From Psychromonas sp. L1A2 (GTDB taxonomy: Bacteria; Pseudomonadota; Gammaproteobacteria; Enterobacterales; Psychromonadaceae), in NCBI RefSeq assembly GCF_009828855.1, contig NZ_WUAG01000001.1:930001-994000 (forward strand): 64,000 bases of DNA, read 5' to 3'. The position numbers and the translations under genes are program-made. The notes beneath the pieces are model-generated. The model made no database searches, was not told where the DNA came from, and was given only the letters and a program-made list of their open reading frames with translations. This document shows, in pieces, positions 57,288 through 64,000 of this stretch (the stretch's first letter is position 1; each line of letters opens with the position of its first letter).

Positions 57288-58088
57288 TTGAAAATTAATT
57301 GTTCGCTACTTATCGTCATTTCTGTATTACTCACAGGTTGTGCCCATCCCATTGTTATAAAACCAGACGAAAATAAAATATCTACTAGTTTACCATCAGA
57401 TATTAATCGTGATTATAAGGTTGGTTATTATATATCTCCTAAAGATAAAAACTTAGAAGTTACAACACTAGGTGGTGGTGGCGATAATGTTAGATATTAT
57501 CCATATCGTGATATTGAAGATGGTTATAGAGTAATGCTTTCTAATGTATTCGAATCTGTAATTAAGCTTAATTCTATTGATGAGAATGATGTTAAGTTTA
57601 GAAGTAATATCGACTTTATAATTGTTCCTAAAATTATTACTACATCTGGAAGTACAGGATTTTTTACATGGCCGCCAACTAACTTTACAGTTGATCTTAC
57701 AAATACAATAAAAAAAGTGAATGGAGAAGTTGTAAGCGAACCTAGAGTAATTGGAAGTGGGGGCGCAAGTACAAGTGAAAAACTTATGGAGCATGGTATT
57801 GCGGGCAGACGAGCTATAGAAGATGCATTATTGAAGGCGCAAGATATACTTTCTGTTGTGAATTTACCTAATAATATAATTAGTGATACAGCGCTCCCAA
57901 AAATTACAGATAAATATATTAATAACAATCTTTCTGAAAATAGTAACCGTATCTCTGGAAATAGTAATAATACCCCTGAAAAAAGCATATCTGAGAGGTT
58001 AAAAACACTTAAAAGTCTTAAAGAGAACAGGTTGATAAGTGAACAAGAATTTTCTAAAAAAAGAACTGAAATTTTAAAGACACTATAA
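57288..58088 (+). CDS. Lipoprotein with C-terminal SHOCT domain, unknown function
   Basis: 266 residues from TTG 57288, with AGGAA 9 bases before it. Lipobox LLTGC (Cys18). A secreted body (about 30-200) of unknown fold, then a Ser/Asn-rich linker and a SHOCT domain (SERLKTLKSLKENRLISEQEF, KKRTEIL). SHOCT domains are short oligomerisation/regulation modules. Very AT-rich, unlike its neighbours, suggesting recent gain. No operon partner. Confidence 0.75.
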   Translation: MKINCSLLIVISVLLTGCAHPIVIKPDENKISTSLPSDINRDYKVGYYISPKDKNLEVTTLGGGGDNVRYYPYRDIEDGYRVMLSNVFESVIKLNSIDENDVKFRSNIDFIIVPKIITTSGSTGFFTWPPTNFTVDLTNTIKKVNGEVVSEPRVIGSGGASTSEKLMEHGIAGRRAIEDALLKAQDILSVVNLPNNIISDTALPKITDKYINNNLSENSNRISGNSNNTPEKSISERLKTLKSLKENRLISEQEFSKKRTEILKTL

Positions 58089-58179
58089 GAGGGGTATTAC
58101 ATTAAGTTTATATTTTTTAAATTTGTAAATTTTGAATTAATATAACTCGTTCCCATGCTCTGCGTGGGAATGCATATTT

Positions 58180-58211
58180 GCTCAGATGCTCAGATGCTCA
58201 GATGCTCAGAA
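58180..58211 (+). repeat. Microsatellite (GCTCAGAT)x4
   Basis: Four perfect or near-perfect copies of an 8-bp unit directly after a CCCATGCTCTGCGTGGG hairpin. Confidence 0.8.
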
Positions 58212-58549
58212 GTTGGTTCGTTTCCGCTCATTGTAGCTGGTGGATTTTTATTAACAGTGTTTTTGTTCTGTCGGTGACTTTACTTTCTCTTTGCCAGCAG
58301 AGAATCTATACCTGAAAAGATCTCAAAGAGACTGGCATTGAATCGCTTTCTTATCCAACTAATACCTCTGTTTTTAAATAAGCTTTTTTAACGCATCTAT
58401 TCATATGCAAATCCATGTACTAAAGAAACTTACAGCAAACGTCGTGTTTGCCGTTGCTGAAACTCACTGATTATTTAGAGAAGCTCAACCGCGGAAAGGT
58501 TTTAGTTATGTTGAGTTTAACTTCGCCTTATCCCGAAGTAGCGGGGAAA

Positions 58550-58810
58550 TTTATTTTTTATTAAATGATTGTTTTTGACTTTGGGGCGTGGGCTTCAGCC
58601 TACTTGTTTTGCTTGCTGTGGTGTTTGGAGTGTTAGTGGAAGAGCAGTGGGTTAATAAGATAAATCTTTAGTCCGTAGTGGTTGGATGAATTTATTTTTA
58701 TTCAATGGTTGTTTTTGACTTTGGGGCGTGGGCTTTAGCCTACTTGTTTTACTTGCTGTGTTGTTTGGAGTATTTAGTGGAAAAGGAGTGGGTTAACAAG
58801 GTAAGCCTTT
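58550..58810 (+). repeat. Tandem duplication of a ~121-bp unit containing the GGGGCGTGGGCTTCAGCC end
   Basis: 58550-58670 and 58690-58810 are about 85-90% alike by eye (TTTTTGACTTTGGGGCGTGG, CTTGCTGTG, TGTTTGGAGT, GAGTGGGTTAA). The shared TTGACTTTGGGGCG motif links it to the family arrayed at 43.5-45.6 kb. Confidence 0.7.
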
Positions 58811-59227
58811 AACTATAATGCGCAAATAGAGTGGCACTCAGGTGTTTTGTTATCTAATCAATATATCCGAACTTTTAAATTAAACTTCCTTAATACACGG
58901 CTTTATACCGCTATCTGTGTGGTTAATGACGAGAATGTATAGGATTTATCTGCCGTTATTGAAAAGCTATTGTTAAGTTGGAAATGTTAACAATAAGAAC
59001 GTTATTACCTTATTAACTGCCAATCAACTACCCGATACAGCTAAGCTGTAAATATAAGCGGTAAACCTAAATGTTACTGACTATATACTATCGATTTTGT
59101 TTTAGCGCTTTAACTTAAATTGTTCGGTATAACATGCAGTTATGTGCTGAATACTTGACATTTATCTTGATGCATTGACGGCGGTGAGCTAATATATTTT
59201 TTTAATCAAAAATAAGTAATTACAAAT

Positions 59228-59443
59228 ATGACAGCATTTACAGAATACAAAGTCGTTCACATTGTTGAAGGTGGTTGCGGTACTATCTTTTTAGGCGCTA
59301 GTGGTTTACCAGTACAGAGAATGGAAGCAGACTTAAATAAGTATGTACAAGATGGTTGGCAAGTCGTTTTCCAAATAGTTGAACAAAAACGTTTCTTATT
59401 ATTTTGGAAACGTGAAGCTGTTATTATTACACTTGGCCGTTAA
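59228..59443 (+). CDS. Small DUF4177-like protein
   Basis: 71 residues. EYKVVHIVEGG at the start and LNKYVQDGWQVVFQIVEQ...LFWKREAVIITLGR follow the DUF4177 pattern of a strand, a helix ending in DGW, and a closing strand. Cytosolic, function unknown. It overlaps the next gene, so the three genes 59228-60049 form an operon. Confidence 0.72.
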   Translation: MTAFTEYKVVHIVEGGCGTIFLGASGLPVQRMEADLNKYVQDGWQVVFQIVEQKRFLLFWKREAVIITLGR

Positions 59444-59660
59444 ATACATATCACTGAAATTGATCCACCTTTATCAATCTAGCGGTGGATCAAAAAAGTT
59501 ATTAAATATCGAATGTAACTTTGAGCCAACATGCTCTGAATATACAAAACAATGTATTCAGAAGTACGGAGCATTCAAAGGGTGGCGATTAGGTTTGTCT
59601 AGAATTAAACGATGTAATCAACCTGATTTAGTAGAGAAAATACATGATGAGGTGCCTTAA
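59433..59660 (+). CDS. YidD-like protein (membrane protein insertion efficiency factor family)
   Basis: 75 residues if translation starts at TTG 59433 (the frame is open back to TTG 59379; start uncertain). Matches the YidD core: amphipathic N-terminal helix, CNFEPTCSEYTKQCIQKYGAFKGWRLGL and RIKRCNQPD. YidD normally sits between rnpA and yidC and aids insertase YidC; here it lies outside that context, between a DUF4177 and a TM2-like gene. Shares one base with the next gene (TAATG). Confidence 0.75.
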   Translation: MAVKYISLKLIHLYQSSGGSKKLLNIECNFEPTCSEYTKQCIQKYGAFKGWRLGLSRIKRCNQPDLVEKIHDEVP

Positions 59661-60049
59661 TGTCGATATTTGAACCGTTGCAAACACTAGAAAAAAATGA
59701 AGAATTGTTTAGACAACAATTAAACGGACTATCAAAAGAACAAAAGAAAGCCTTCTACGAACTTCAATCTAAAAAACTGAAAGACCCAGATACCTATGCT
59801 GCGCTTAATTGGCTATTTCTTGGCGGCGTCCATCATTTCTATTTAAGAAAATATGCGCTGTTTGCAATAGAACTGACGCTCCTGACGGTGAGTATTATTG
59901 GTTTTTTCTTAGGTCATGCAAGTTCGATATACATTATTATCTTGCTCGCTGTATATGAATTACCGCAACTGTTTTTCTCGCAAAAAATAGCAAGACAGTA
60001 TAATTATAATTTGTCCTGTCATATTTTTAATGAGGTACGAAAAAGCTAG
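59660..60049 (+). CDS. TM2-domain-like membrane protein
   Basis: 129 residues. Charged N-terminal helix (about 1-45), then YAALNWLFLGGVHHFYLRKY, which follows the TM2 pattern (hairpin of two helices joined by a short turn), and a second hydrophobic segment to about 105. Starts on the stop codon of the YidD-like gene, so translation is coupled. Function unknown; perhaps a membrane partner of the YidD-like protein. Confidence 0.7.
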   Translation: MSIFEPLQTLEKNEELFRQQLNGLSKEQKKAFYELQSKKLKDPDTYAALNWLFLGGVHHFYLRKYALFAIELTLLTVSIIGFFLGHASSIYIIILLAVYELPQLFFSQKIARQYNYNLSCHIFNEVRKS

Positions 60050-60126
60050 CGAAGGTAGTTAAGTAGAGTTATCACTAGAGGTAAAGCACTTTTGATAAAG
60101 TACTATGTCTATCTATATAAATAGAA

Positions 60127-60150
60127 AAGCAAGCTTCGGCCTACTTTTTT
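60127..60150 (+). terminator. Terminator of the DUF4177-YidD-TM2 operon
   Basis: AGCAAGCTTCGGCCTACTTTTTT: an imperfect copy of the AGCAAGCTTCGGCTTGCT terminator (one stem mismatch). Confidence 0.7.
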
Positions 60151-60249
60151 ATGCGCAAAGATAAATTATTTTTGACTAATTTAGTCGGTTATTTTTACAG
60201 TAATATTTTTGGAAAATTATTAATGTTTATATATTAATACGTTACATTT

Positions 60250-60265
60250 TGGCTTGAATTATGCC
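60250..60265 (+). promoter_or_regulatory. Sigma-54 (-24/-12) promoter of the second PEP-CTERM gene
   Basis: TGGCTTGAATTATGCC: GG (60251-60252), exactly ten bases, GC (60263-60264). About 42 bases before the ATG. The upstream in-frame ATG at 60261 lies in the -12 element and is not the start. Confidence 0.72.
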
Positions 60266-60305
60266 TCTTCTGAGTATTGGTTTTAATCATTTACAGGGAG
60301 TAAAA

Positions 60306-60830
60306 ATGAAAAAGATAATTTCTTTATTAATAAGTTTATTGTTTGTTGGCTCAGTTAACGCAGCGTTAATGAATTTTGATTATACATACACCGATGGTTC
60401 TGTTCTTTCTGGTTCTTTTGATGGAACCATACAAACAGATTCGGATACTGTATTTATTAATTCGTTTAATATTGTTCAGTATGATCTTTTTGAGTTTTCT
60501 TCAATTGAGCTTAGCGACTTTGCGTCTGTATCAGATTTTCCTTCTGGCGATTTACAGCCTTTAGTGAGCTTTTCTGGTGATGCAATGGACATATTTGTTT
60601 GTCCTAATGGTTTCATTGCTGGTAATTGTGGCTTTTCGTTTGATAGTGGCTTCTTTTTGGGCACTGCTACCGTCGGTGTCGGGGCTGGTTTAGGTGATGA
60701 TACATTTGAAAATTTTAATGCTAATAATTGGAATTTAACAACCGCTAGTGTACCTGCTCCATCGTCTATTTTAATATTTTCAATGGCTGTTATAGGCTTT
60801 GCTTTTTCAAGAGGGAAAAAACAAGTCTAA
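60306..60830 (+). CDS. PEP-CTERM sorting-domain protein (VPAPSS variant)
   Basis: 174 residues from ATG 60306 with AGGGAG upstream. Signal peptide (FVGSVNA), short secreted beta-rich body with two Cys (CPNGFIAGNC), and a C-terminal sorting signal: VPAPSS, hydrophobic helix, SRGKKQ. Expected to be exported, processed by an exosortase and retained at the outer envelope. Shares promoter type with the gene at 33598. Confidence 0.82.
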   Translation: MKKIISLLISLLFVGSVNAALMNFDYTYTDGSVLSGSFDGTIQTDSDTVFINSFNIVQYDLFEFSSIELSDFASVSDFPSGDLQPLVSFSGDAMDIFVCPNGFIAGNCGFSFDSGFFLGTATVGVGAGLGDDTFENFNANNWNLTTASVPAPSSILIFSMAVIGFAFSRGKKQV

Positions 60831-61080
60831 TATTATTTAACTAAAGACCTTCCTGAAAGCCTTGGTATTCATCGAAGCTTTTTTGTTTCTGTCTGTATAA
60901 TATGAGTCATCGAGACTCGATTTACAGCTACTTAGCATATGGACTTTATTGATGAAGCAATGGGCATTAGCGTGCCCATATTTAAATAAGCAAAGAGACA
61001 AGAGAATTAAAAGTACCAAATAATTAAGTTGTTAAACGAATCATTTTTAATGTGAATTTTATATTCATAGATGTTACTAA
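60831..61080. other. 250-base intergenic region, nothing recognised
   Basis: Ends at the reading frame that begins after the stop at 61078-61080. No terminator with a clean T run is visible after the PEP-CTERM gene. Confidence 0.45.
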
Positions 61081-61164
61081 AAGGATTTAGTTATCGAATT
61101 TGCAGAAGAGTTTACAAAAAAAGAGAAAATACAACGCGTCATCTTATATACATTATTCGGTGGT

Positions 61165-61587
61165 TTGATTGTTATTACTCACTTGAAATGGGTGTTCCCT
61201 TATATCGGTTGGTATGCAGAGACTGCCTATTGCCATACTCCTTTCGGTTACTCAGGCATCATGGTGCTTTGGTATTCTTTATTTGTTGGGATGCCGTTAT
61301 TTTGTGGTGTGTTATTTGCTATTTCTTCTGTGCCTGTTGGAATTAAAGGGTTAAGAGATAAGCAGTTTCCCCCGAAAGGATTCAAAGTCTATAAGCCAAC
61401 CAAAATCGTTACAGGTTGGCGTGCAAAATTGAAATCATTAGGTTACACCTTTGGTGCATTATTGTTTGTTGCAGTTGCTATATGGGGAAGTTTTCAAGTT
61501 GATAGTATGCCAAACGAACCTGAAGCATTTGATTACAGCATATGTGAATCCGCAACGCTCGGTCACCCTCCGTTTGAATCTTTCTAG
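61165..61587 (+). CDS. Small two- to three-TM membrane protein, start unclear
   Basis: 140 residues from TTG 61165, but the frame is open and looks coding from 61081 (KDLVIEFAEEFTKKEKIQRV...). No ATG/GTG/TTG exists in that part; AAAGGA at 61079-61084 lies 8 bases before an ATC at 61093. Either a rare start codon is used or the start has been lost. TM segments near 10, 30-52 and 88-106 (numbered from 61165). Family unknown. A frame at 61071-61346 is in a different phase. Confidence 0.6.
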   Translation: MIVITHLKWVFPYIGWYAETAYCHTPFGYSGIMVLWYSLFVGMPLFCGVLFAISSVPVGIKGLRDKQFPPKGFKVYKPTKIVTGWRAKLKSLGYTFGALLFVAVAIWGSFQVDSMPNEPEAFDYSICESATLGHPPFESF

Positions 61588-61853
61588 TGTTATCCGTTTG
61601 CCTATTTAAAGCTGCTGCTTGTTAGGTACCTCATCGTTTTTAAGCTCACTGCTTAATGTTACTGATCATTAGTATCTTTTTCTTCTTAAACAAGCATATT
61701 AAAAATAGAAGCAATCTTTGGACGATTGGGTTCAAAGTCAGGACTATCCCATTCCTTATTGCTCATAGAAACCGCTATATTATCAAACAAGTAAACACCC
61801 TTATTACTTATTAAATCCTGAACCCATAAAAAATACAAAGTAGAGAACATATT

Positions 61854-62288
61854 ATGTTGAAATCATTTTTAATCATCGTTGGTATTACCTTTTTTTCATT
61901 CAATGTACAGGCTGACAAAGCAACAGACAAAGTCGCTATTGAAGCGGCTGTAAATGACTACTTTCAAGGACAGGGCGAAGCGAGCCAAACACGTTTATTC
62001 CGTGCCTTCGCAGCAGATCACGCGACGATGGTCGGTGTAGTAAAAGATGATAATGGCAAAGAGATCATTAAATCTTGGAAAGACATGAACAGCGTATTAA
62101 ATAAATGGGCTGCCAATGAAAACCCAGTCGGCGGAGATCGCGACGGTGAAATCTTAAGTCTTGATATTGTAGATGATCGTTTAGCAGTGGTACTTTTCCG
62201 CTCTACGAACCGTTTTTATGATGCATTAACACTGACTAAAATTAACAACGAATGGAAAATAATCGGTAAATCTTACGTACTTCAGTAA
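61854..62288 (+). CDS. Secreted NTF2-like protein (Lumazine_bd_2-like)
   Basis: 144 residues. Signal peptide (SFNVQA), then an NTF2/SnoaL cone-shaped fold: IEAAVNDYFQGQGEASQTRLFRAFAADHATMVGV, VLNKWAANENPVGGDRDGEI, and WKIIGKSYV at the end, as in the family called putative lumazine-binding. Periplasmic; ligand unknown. Confidence 0.8.
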   Translation: MLKSFLIIVGITFFSFNVQADKATDKVAIEAAVNDYFQGQGEASQTRLFRAFAADHATMVGVVKDDNGKEIIKSWKDMNSVLNKWAANENPVGGDRDGEILSLDIVDDRLAVVLFRSTNRFYDALTLTKINNEWKIIGKSYVLQ

Positions 62289-62391
62289 CGATTACTGTAA
62301 CCTTTTTTGAGATTCTGACTTTTTAGTTACTGTTCATAGTTACTATTCATAGTTACTGCTAATAAAAAGAGAATCTCTTGTAACACTTTAT

Positions 62392-62415
62392 AGCAAGCTT
62401 CGGCTTGCTTTTTTT
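62392..62415 (+). terminator. Terminator of the NTF2-like gene
   Basis: AGCAAGC-TTCG-GCTTGCTTTTTTT, about 104 bases after the stop. Confidence 0.88.
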
Positions 62416-62447
62416 ATGCATGAAGGAAGTGAATACTTTCTTTTTTA

Positions 62448-62828
62448 TTAGGCCAAACCTTCTGCTTTATCGATAGCAATTCGAGCTTCAATTAACGTAC
62501 AGCCTGTTTCTGTTATTAACCGATTAATGGTCATGTCAGCGTTTGCTAGGACGATCGCTGTTAAGTCAAAGCTTGGCTTTGGTAATGCTTTGCCAATCGC
62601 TTCAGTAATCCACATTGTCTTTCCTACCTGTAACTGTTCACTCACTTCAACAAGTTGGCTTTGTTTGCCTGTTAACAACCAATTTTTAGAACGACGAATG
62701 CGCTTTAAACTACAACCATGCTGATTAACCAACGCTATTACCGTTGCCTTGCAATCAATTCGATGCAGAAAGTTGTTTAACTTAATGGAGAGGTTGGTTG
62801 TAGTGTTGTTGGGCAAAAAGTATCTCAA
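62448..62828 (-). CDS. Small basic protein, RRF_GI-like (PF12614 type)
   Basis: 126 residues. Features HRIDCKATVIALVNQHGCSLKRIRRSKNW at the N-terminus and ITETGCTLIEARIAIDKAEG at the end, which I recall from a small gammaproteobacterial family annotated 'ribosome recycling factor' (RRF_GI) because of a weak link to RRF; its true job is unknown. Ends close to the convergent NTF2-like gene. Confidence 0.6.
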   Translation of the reverse strand: MRYFLPNNTTTNLSIKLNNFLHRIDCKATVIALVNQHGCSLKRIRRSKNWLLTGKQSQLVEVSEQLQVGKTMWITEAIGKALPKPSFDLTAIVLANADMTINRLITETGCTLIEARIAIDKAEGLA

Positions 62829-63523
62829 TCATTTTTTGATAGTTAAAAGTAATCATAACCTTCATTCATAAGAGAATACCAACCGTTTGTTAAATAGTTC
62901 GTCTGCGCTCGTTGTGTCTGTCAGTTTATTGCTATTGTTGGTATTTAGCTCTCGCGATGGGTTACTTTTTTTTGTATAGCTAAAAGAAACCTATACCTAC
63001 AAGAGCAAAGAAAATTGCCTAACTCGTTTTTTAACTTAAATTAATAACAGCCTTCTAATGCACCGTTTATATGCCACGTCCCTGCGGCGCTCTGAACTAG
63101 CAACGTTTGCTCATAAAACACGATACTGTCGTATCATTTGCTACCTTACCTTGCTAAAGACTGTTATTAATTCAGAAAAACGAAAATAGGGAGAATGGAC
63201 GTAACCGCATTGTGTAATTTTTTATCGTAACTTATTGATACTTATAATTTCAATAAGTGGGTATCCACAACTTTCTTTCTCTCCTACCTTTTAAATTTGT
63301 GTGTTTATATACAGTGTGGTCATGTTGCAGTATTTTCACCGTAATTATTGCAATTTGTCGTCTTTTCCCATGATATTAGTTTTATGTTTTGTCTGTAATT
63401 ACTTGTTATAGCAATAAATTAACGTAAGATTGAGATTGTTTTTTATCATTAGCTTATGTAGTTTTTTCACCTTAAAAGTGACATTTTGTAAGTTAATAAG
63501 CTGTTAGCAGTACAAGGGAAGAT
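62829..63523. other. 695-base gene-free region with a 134-bp inverted-repeat element
   Basis: AATTAATAACAG (63039-63050) and CTGTTATTAATT (63161-63172) are perfect inverse complements bounding about 134 bp, so a small MITE or structured RNA is possible. The 62940-63030 part resembles 58260-58370 (GGTACTTT...CTATACCT) and may be a decayed dispersed element. Confidence 0.5.
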
Positions 63524-64000
63524 ATGAGTAAATCCGAAGAAAAAGAAGCATCTACATTTGTCAGAGTATTAATTTCAATATTCTGTTTCTTGTTAGCCGC
63601 AATGGTATTGTTTAATTATGTTGGGGTTGAGCCAAAAGGTGAGATCAATAACGGTATTATATTTCTATTATTTCTATTACTGGTTCTCGTTTTGGCCGAA
63701 TCGTTTGATAACTTCTCTCTGGGTAAGCTCGTGTCAATTTCACGGGAGGCAAAAAAGAAAGAGGTTGAAGTACAAAATCTAGAGAAAAAGAACACTGCTC
63801 TCCTATCCCAGTTAGTATCTATTACAAGTAATAATACCCAGAATCAAAGTCATACAAATGTTTATGGCGACTTTCATGCTCCAGCTCCAACGGTGACTAA
63901 AGCATCAGAAGAAGAAGTAGAGGAGGAGAGCAATAGTTCTGAGCAAGCCCCCTTAAAATCCGAAGATTCTGCTCCAACAAGAATTAGCTACAACTGGAGA
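63524..64000 (+). CDS. Membrane-anchored coiled-coil protein, C-terminus outside window
   Basis: The frame is open from ATG 63524 (AGGGAAG upstream) to the window end, 159 residues, no stop. Two TM segments (about 12-32 and 43-60), a short SFDNFSLGKLVS motif, a coiled coil (about 72-95), then NNTQNQSHTNVYGDFH and an acidic low-complexity linker. The cytoplasmic C-terminal domain that would reveal its role is missing. Family not recognised. Confidence 0.7.
   Translation, partial: MSKSEEKEASTFVRVLISIFCFLLAAMVLFNYVGVEPKGEINNGIIFLLFLLLVLVLAESFDNFSLGKLVSISREAKKKEVEVQNLEKKNTALLSQLVSITSNNTQNQSHTNVYGDFHAPAPTVTKASEEEVEEESNSSEQAPLKSEDSAPTRISYNWR

Larger units (their letters stand above)
58089..59227. 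other. 1.1-kb gene-free accessory region with several repeats
   Basis: Holds a CGTTCCCATGCTCTGCGTGG-type hairpin (58148 onward), an 8-bp microsatellite GCTCAGAT x4 (58180-58211), and a 140-bp tandem duplication at 58550-58810 that contains the GGGGCGTGGGCTTCAGCC repeat end. No gene. Confidence 0.65.

Noticed and set aside
57524-57988. 154-residue frame opposite the SHOCT lipoprotein
   Set aside because: Antisense to a gene with a clear lipobox and SHOCT domain; hydrophobic only by composition.
61071-61346. 91-residue frame starting at ATG 61071
   Set aside because: Different phase from the coding-like membrane protein that overlaps it; rich in Arg/Cys with no family pattern.

Overview
The window looks like the chromosome of a marine gammaproteobacterium, low in G+C and rich in regulatory and repeat DNA. 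Psychromonas or a close relative is the best guess. This rests on gene order (lolB-ispE-prs, rplY-pth-ychF, uvrY-uvrC-pgsA-tRNA Gly/Cys/Leu, grpE/dnaK/dnaJ, tesA/ybbA/ybbP), on several c-di-GMP enzymes, and on both PEP-CTERM and GlyGly-CTERM surface proteins. The genus is inferred, not proven.

Layout. 1-1.8 kb: tail of an FG-GAP/ASPIC-UnbV protein and two small membrane proteins. 1.8-2.95 kb: non-coding DNA filled with dispersed repeats and an inverted-repeat MITE. 2.95-3.5 kb: a minus-strand tRNA operon (Met, Leu, Gln, Gln, Leu) with a clear promoter and terminator. 3.7-8.7 kb: sbcD-sbcC. 8.9-12.2 kb: a DeoR regulator, a response-regulator diguanylate cyclase and an IS630-type insertion sequence. 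12.4-17.6 kb: minus-strand housekeeping cluster ychF, pth, rplY, prs, ispE, lolB. 18-23 kb: a GAF-GGDEF-EAL protein, recN (LexA box) and nadK. 23-27.4 kb: heat-shock genes grpE, dnaK, dnaJ. 27.7-32 kb: uvrY, uvrC, pgsA and a tRNA Gly-Cys-Leu operon followed by three tandem tRNA-Leu 3' remnants, each with its own terminator copy. 32.6-34.9 kb: nested MITEs and a PEP-CTERM gene. 34.9-42.8 kb: a large secreted nuclease, an EamA transporter, and the divergent tesA / ybbA-ybbP. 43.1-56.6 kb: rpsO and pnp, normally adjacent, lie 11 kb apart. Between them are a 2-kb tandem repeat array, an Amt-PAS-GGDEF-EAL fusion, an ABC importer operon, a VOC protein, a TenA-like protein and a GST-like protein. 56.7-64 kb: accessory DNA with a broken duplicate of the pnp 3' end, a SHOCT lipoprotein, a small DUF4177 / YidD-like / TM2-like operon, a second PEP-CTERM gene, several small proteins and a truncated membrane coiled-coil gene.

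How the parts connect. The core genes cover translation (tRNAs, rpsO, pnp, pth, rplY, ychF), PRPP, NADP and isoprenoid supply, lipoprotein export, DNA repair (sbcCD, recN, uvrC) and protein folding. Recognisable control sites include a LexA box at recN, a sigma-32 promoter at grpE, a possible one at dnaK, and GC-rich-discriminator promoters at both tRNA operons. Three multidomain c-di-GMP proteins suggest strong surface/biofilm control. Both PEP-CTERM genes carry near-consensus sigma-54 (-24/-12) promoters, which points to a coordinated envelope/exopolysaccharide programme.

The most unusual structures are the 524-bp higher-order repeat array beside rpsO, the sigma-54/PEP-CTERM pairing, the serial tRNA-Leu remnants, the nested MITE and the DUF4177/YidD/TM2 mini-operon. 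No complete defence system, prophage or CRISPR array was seen.
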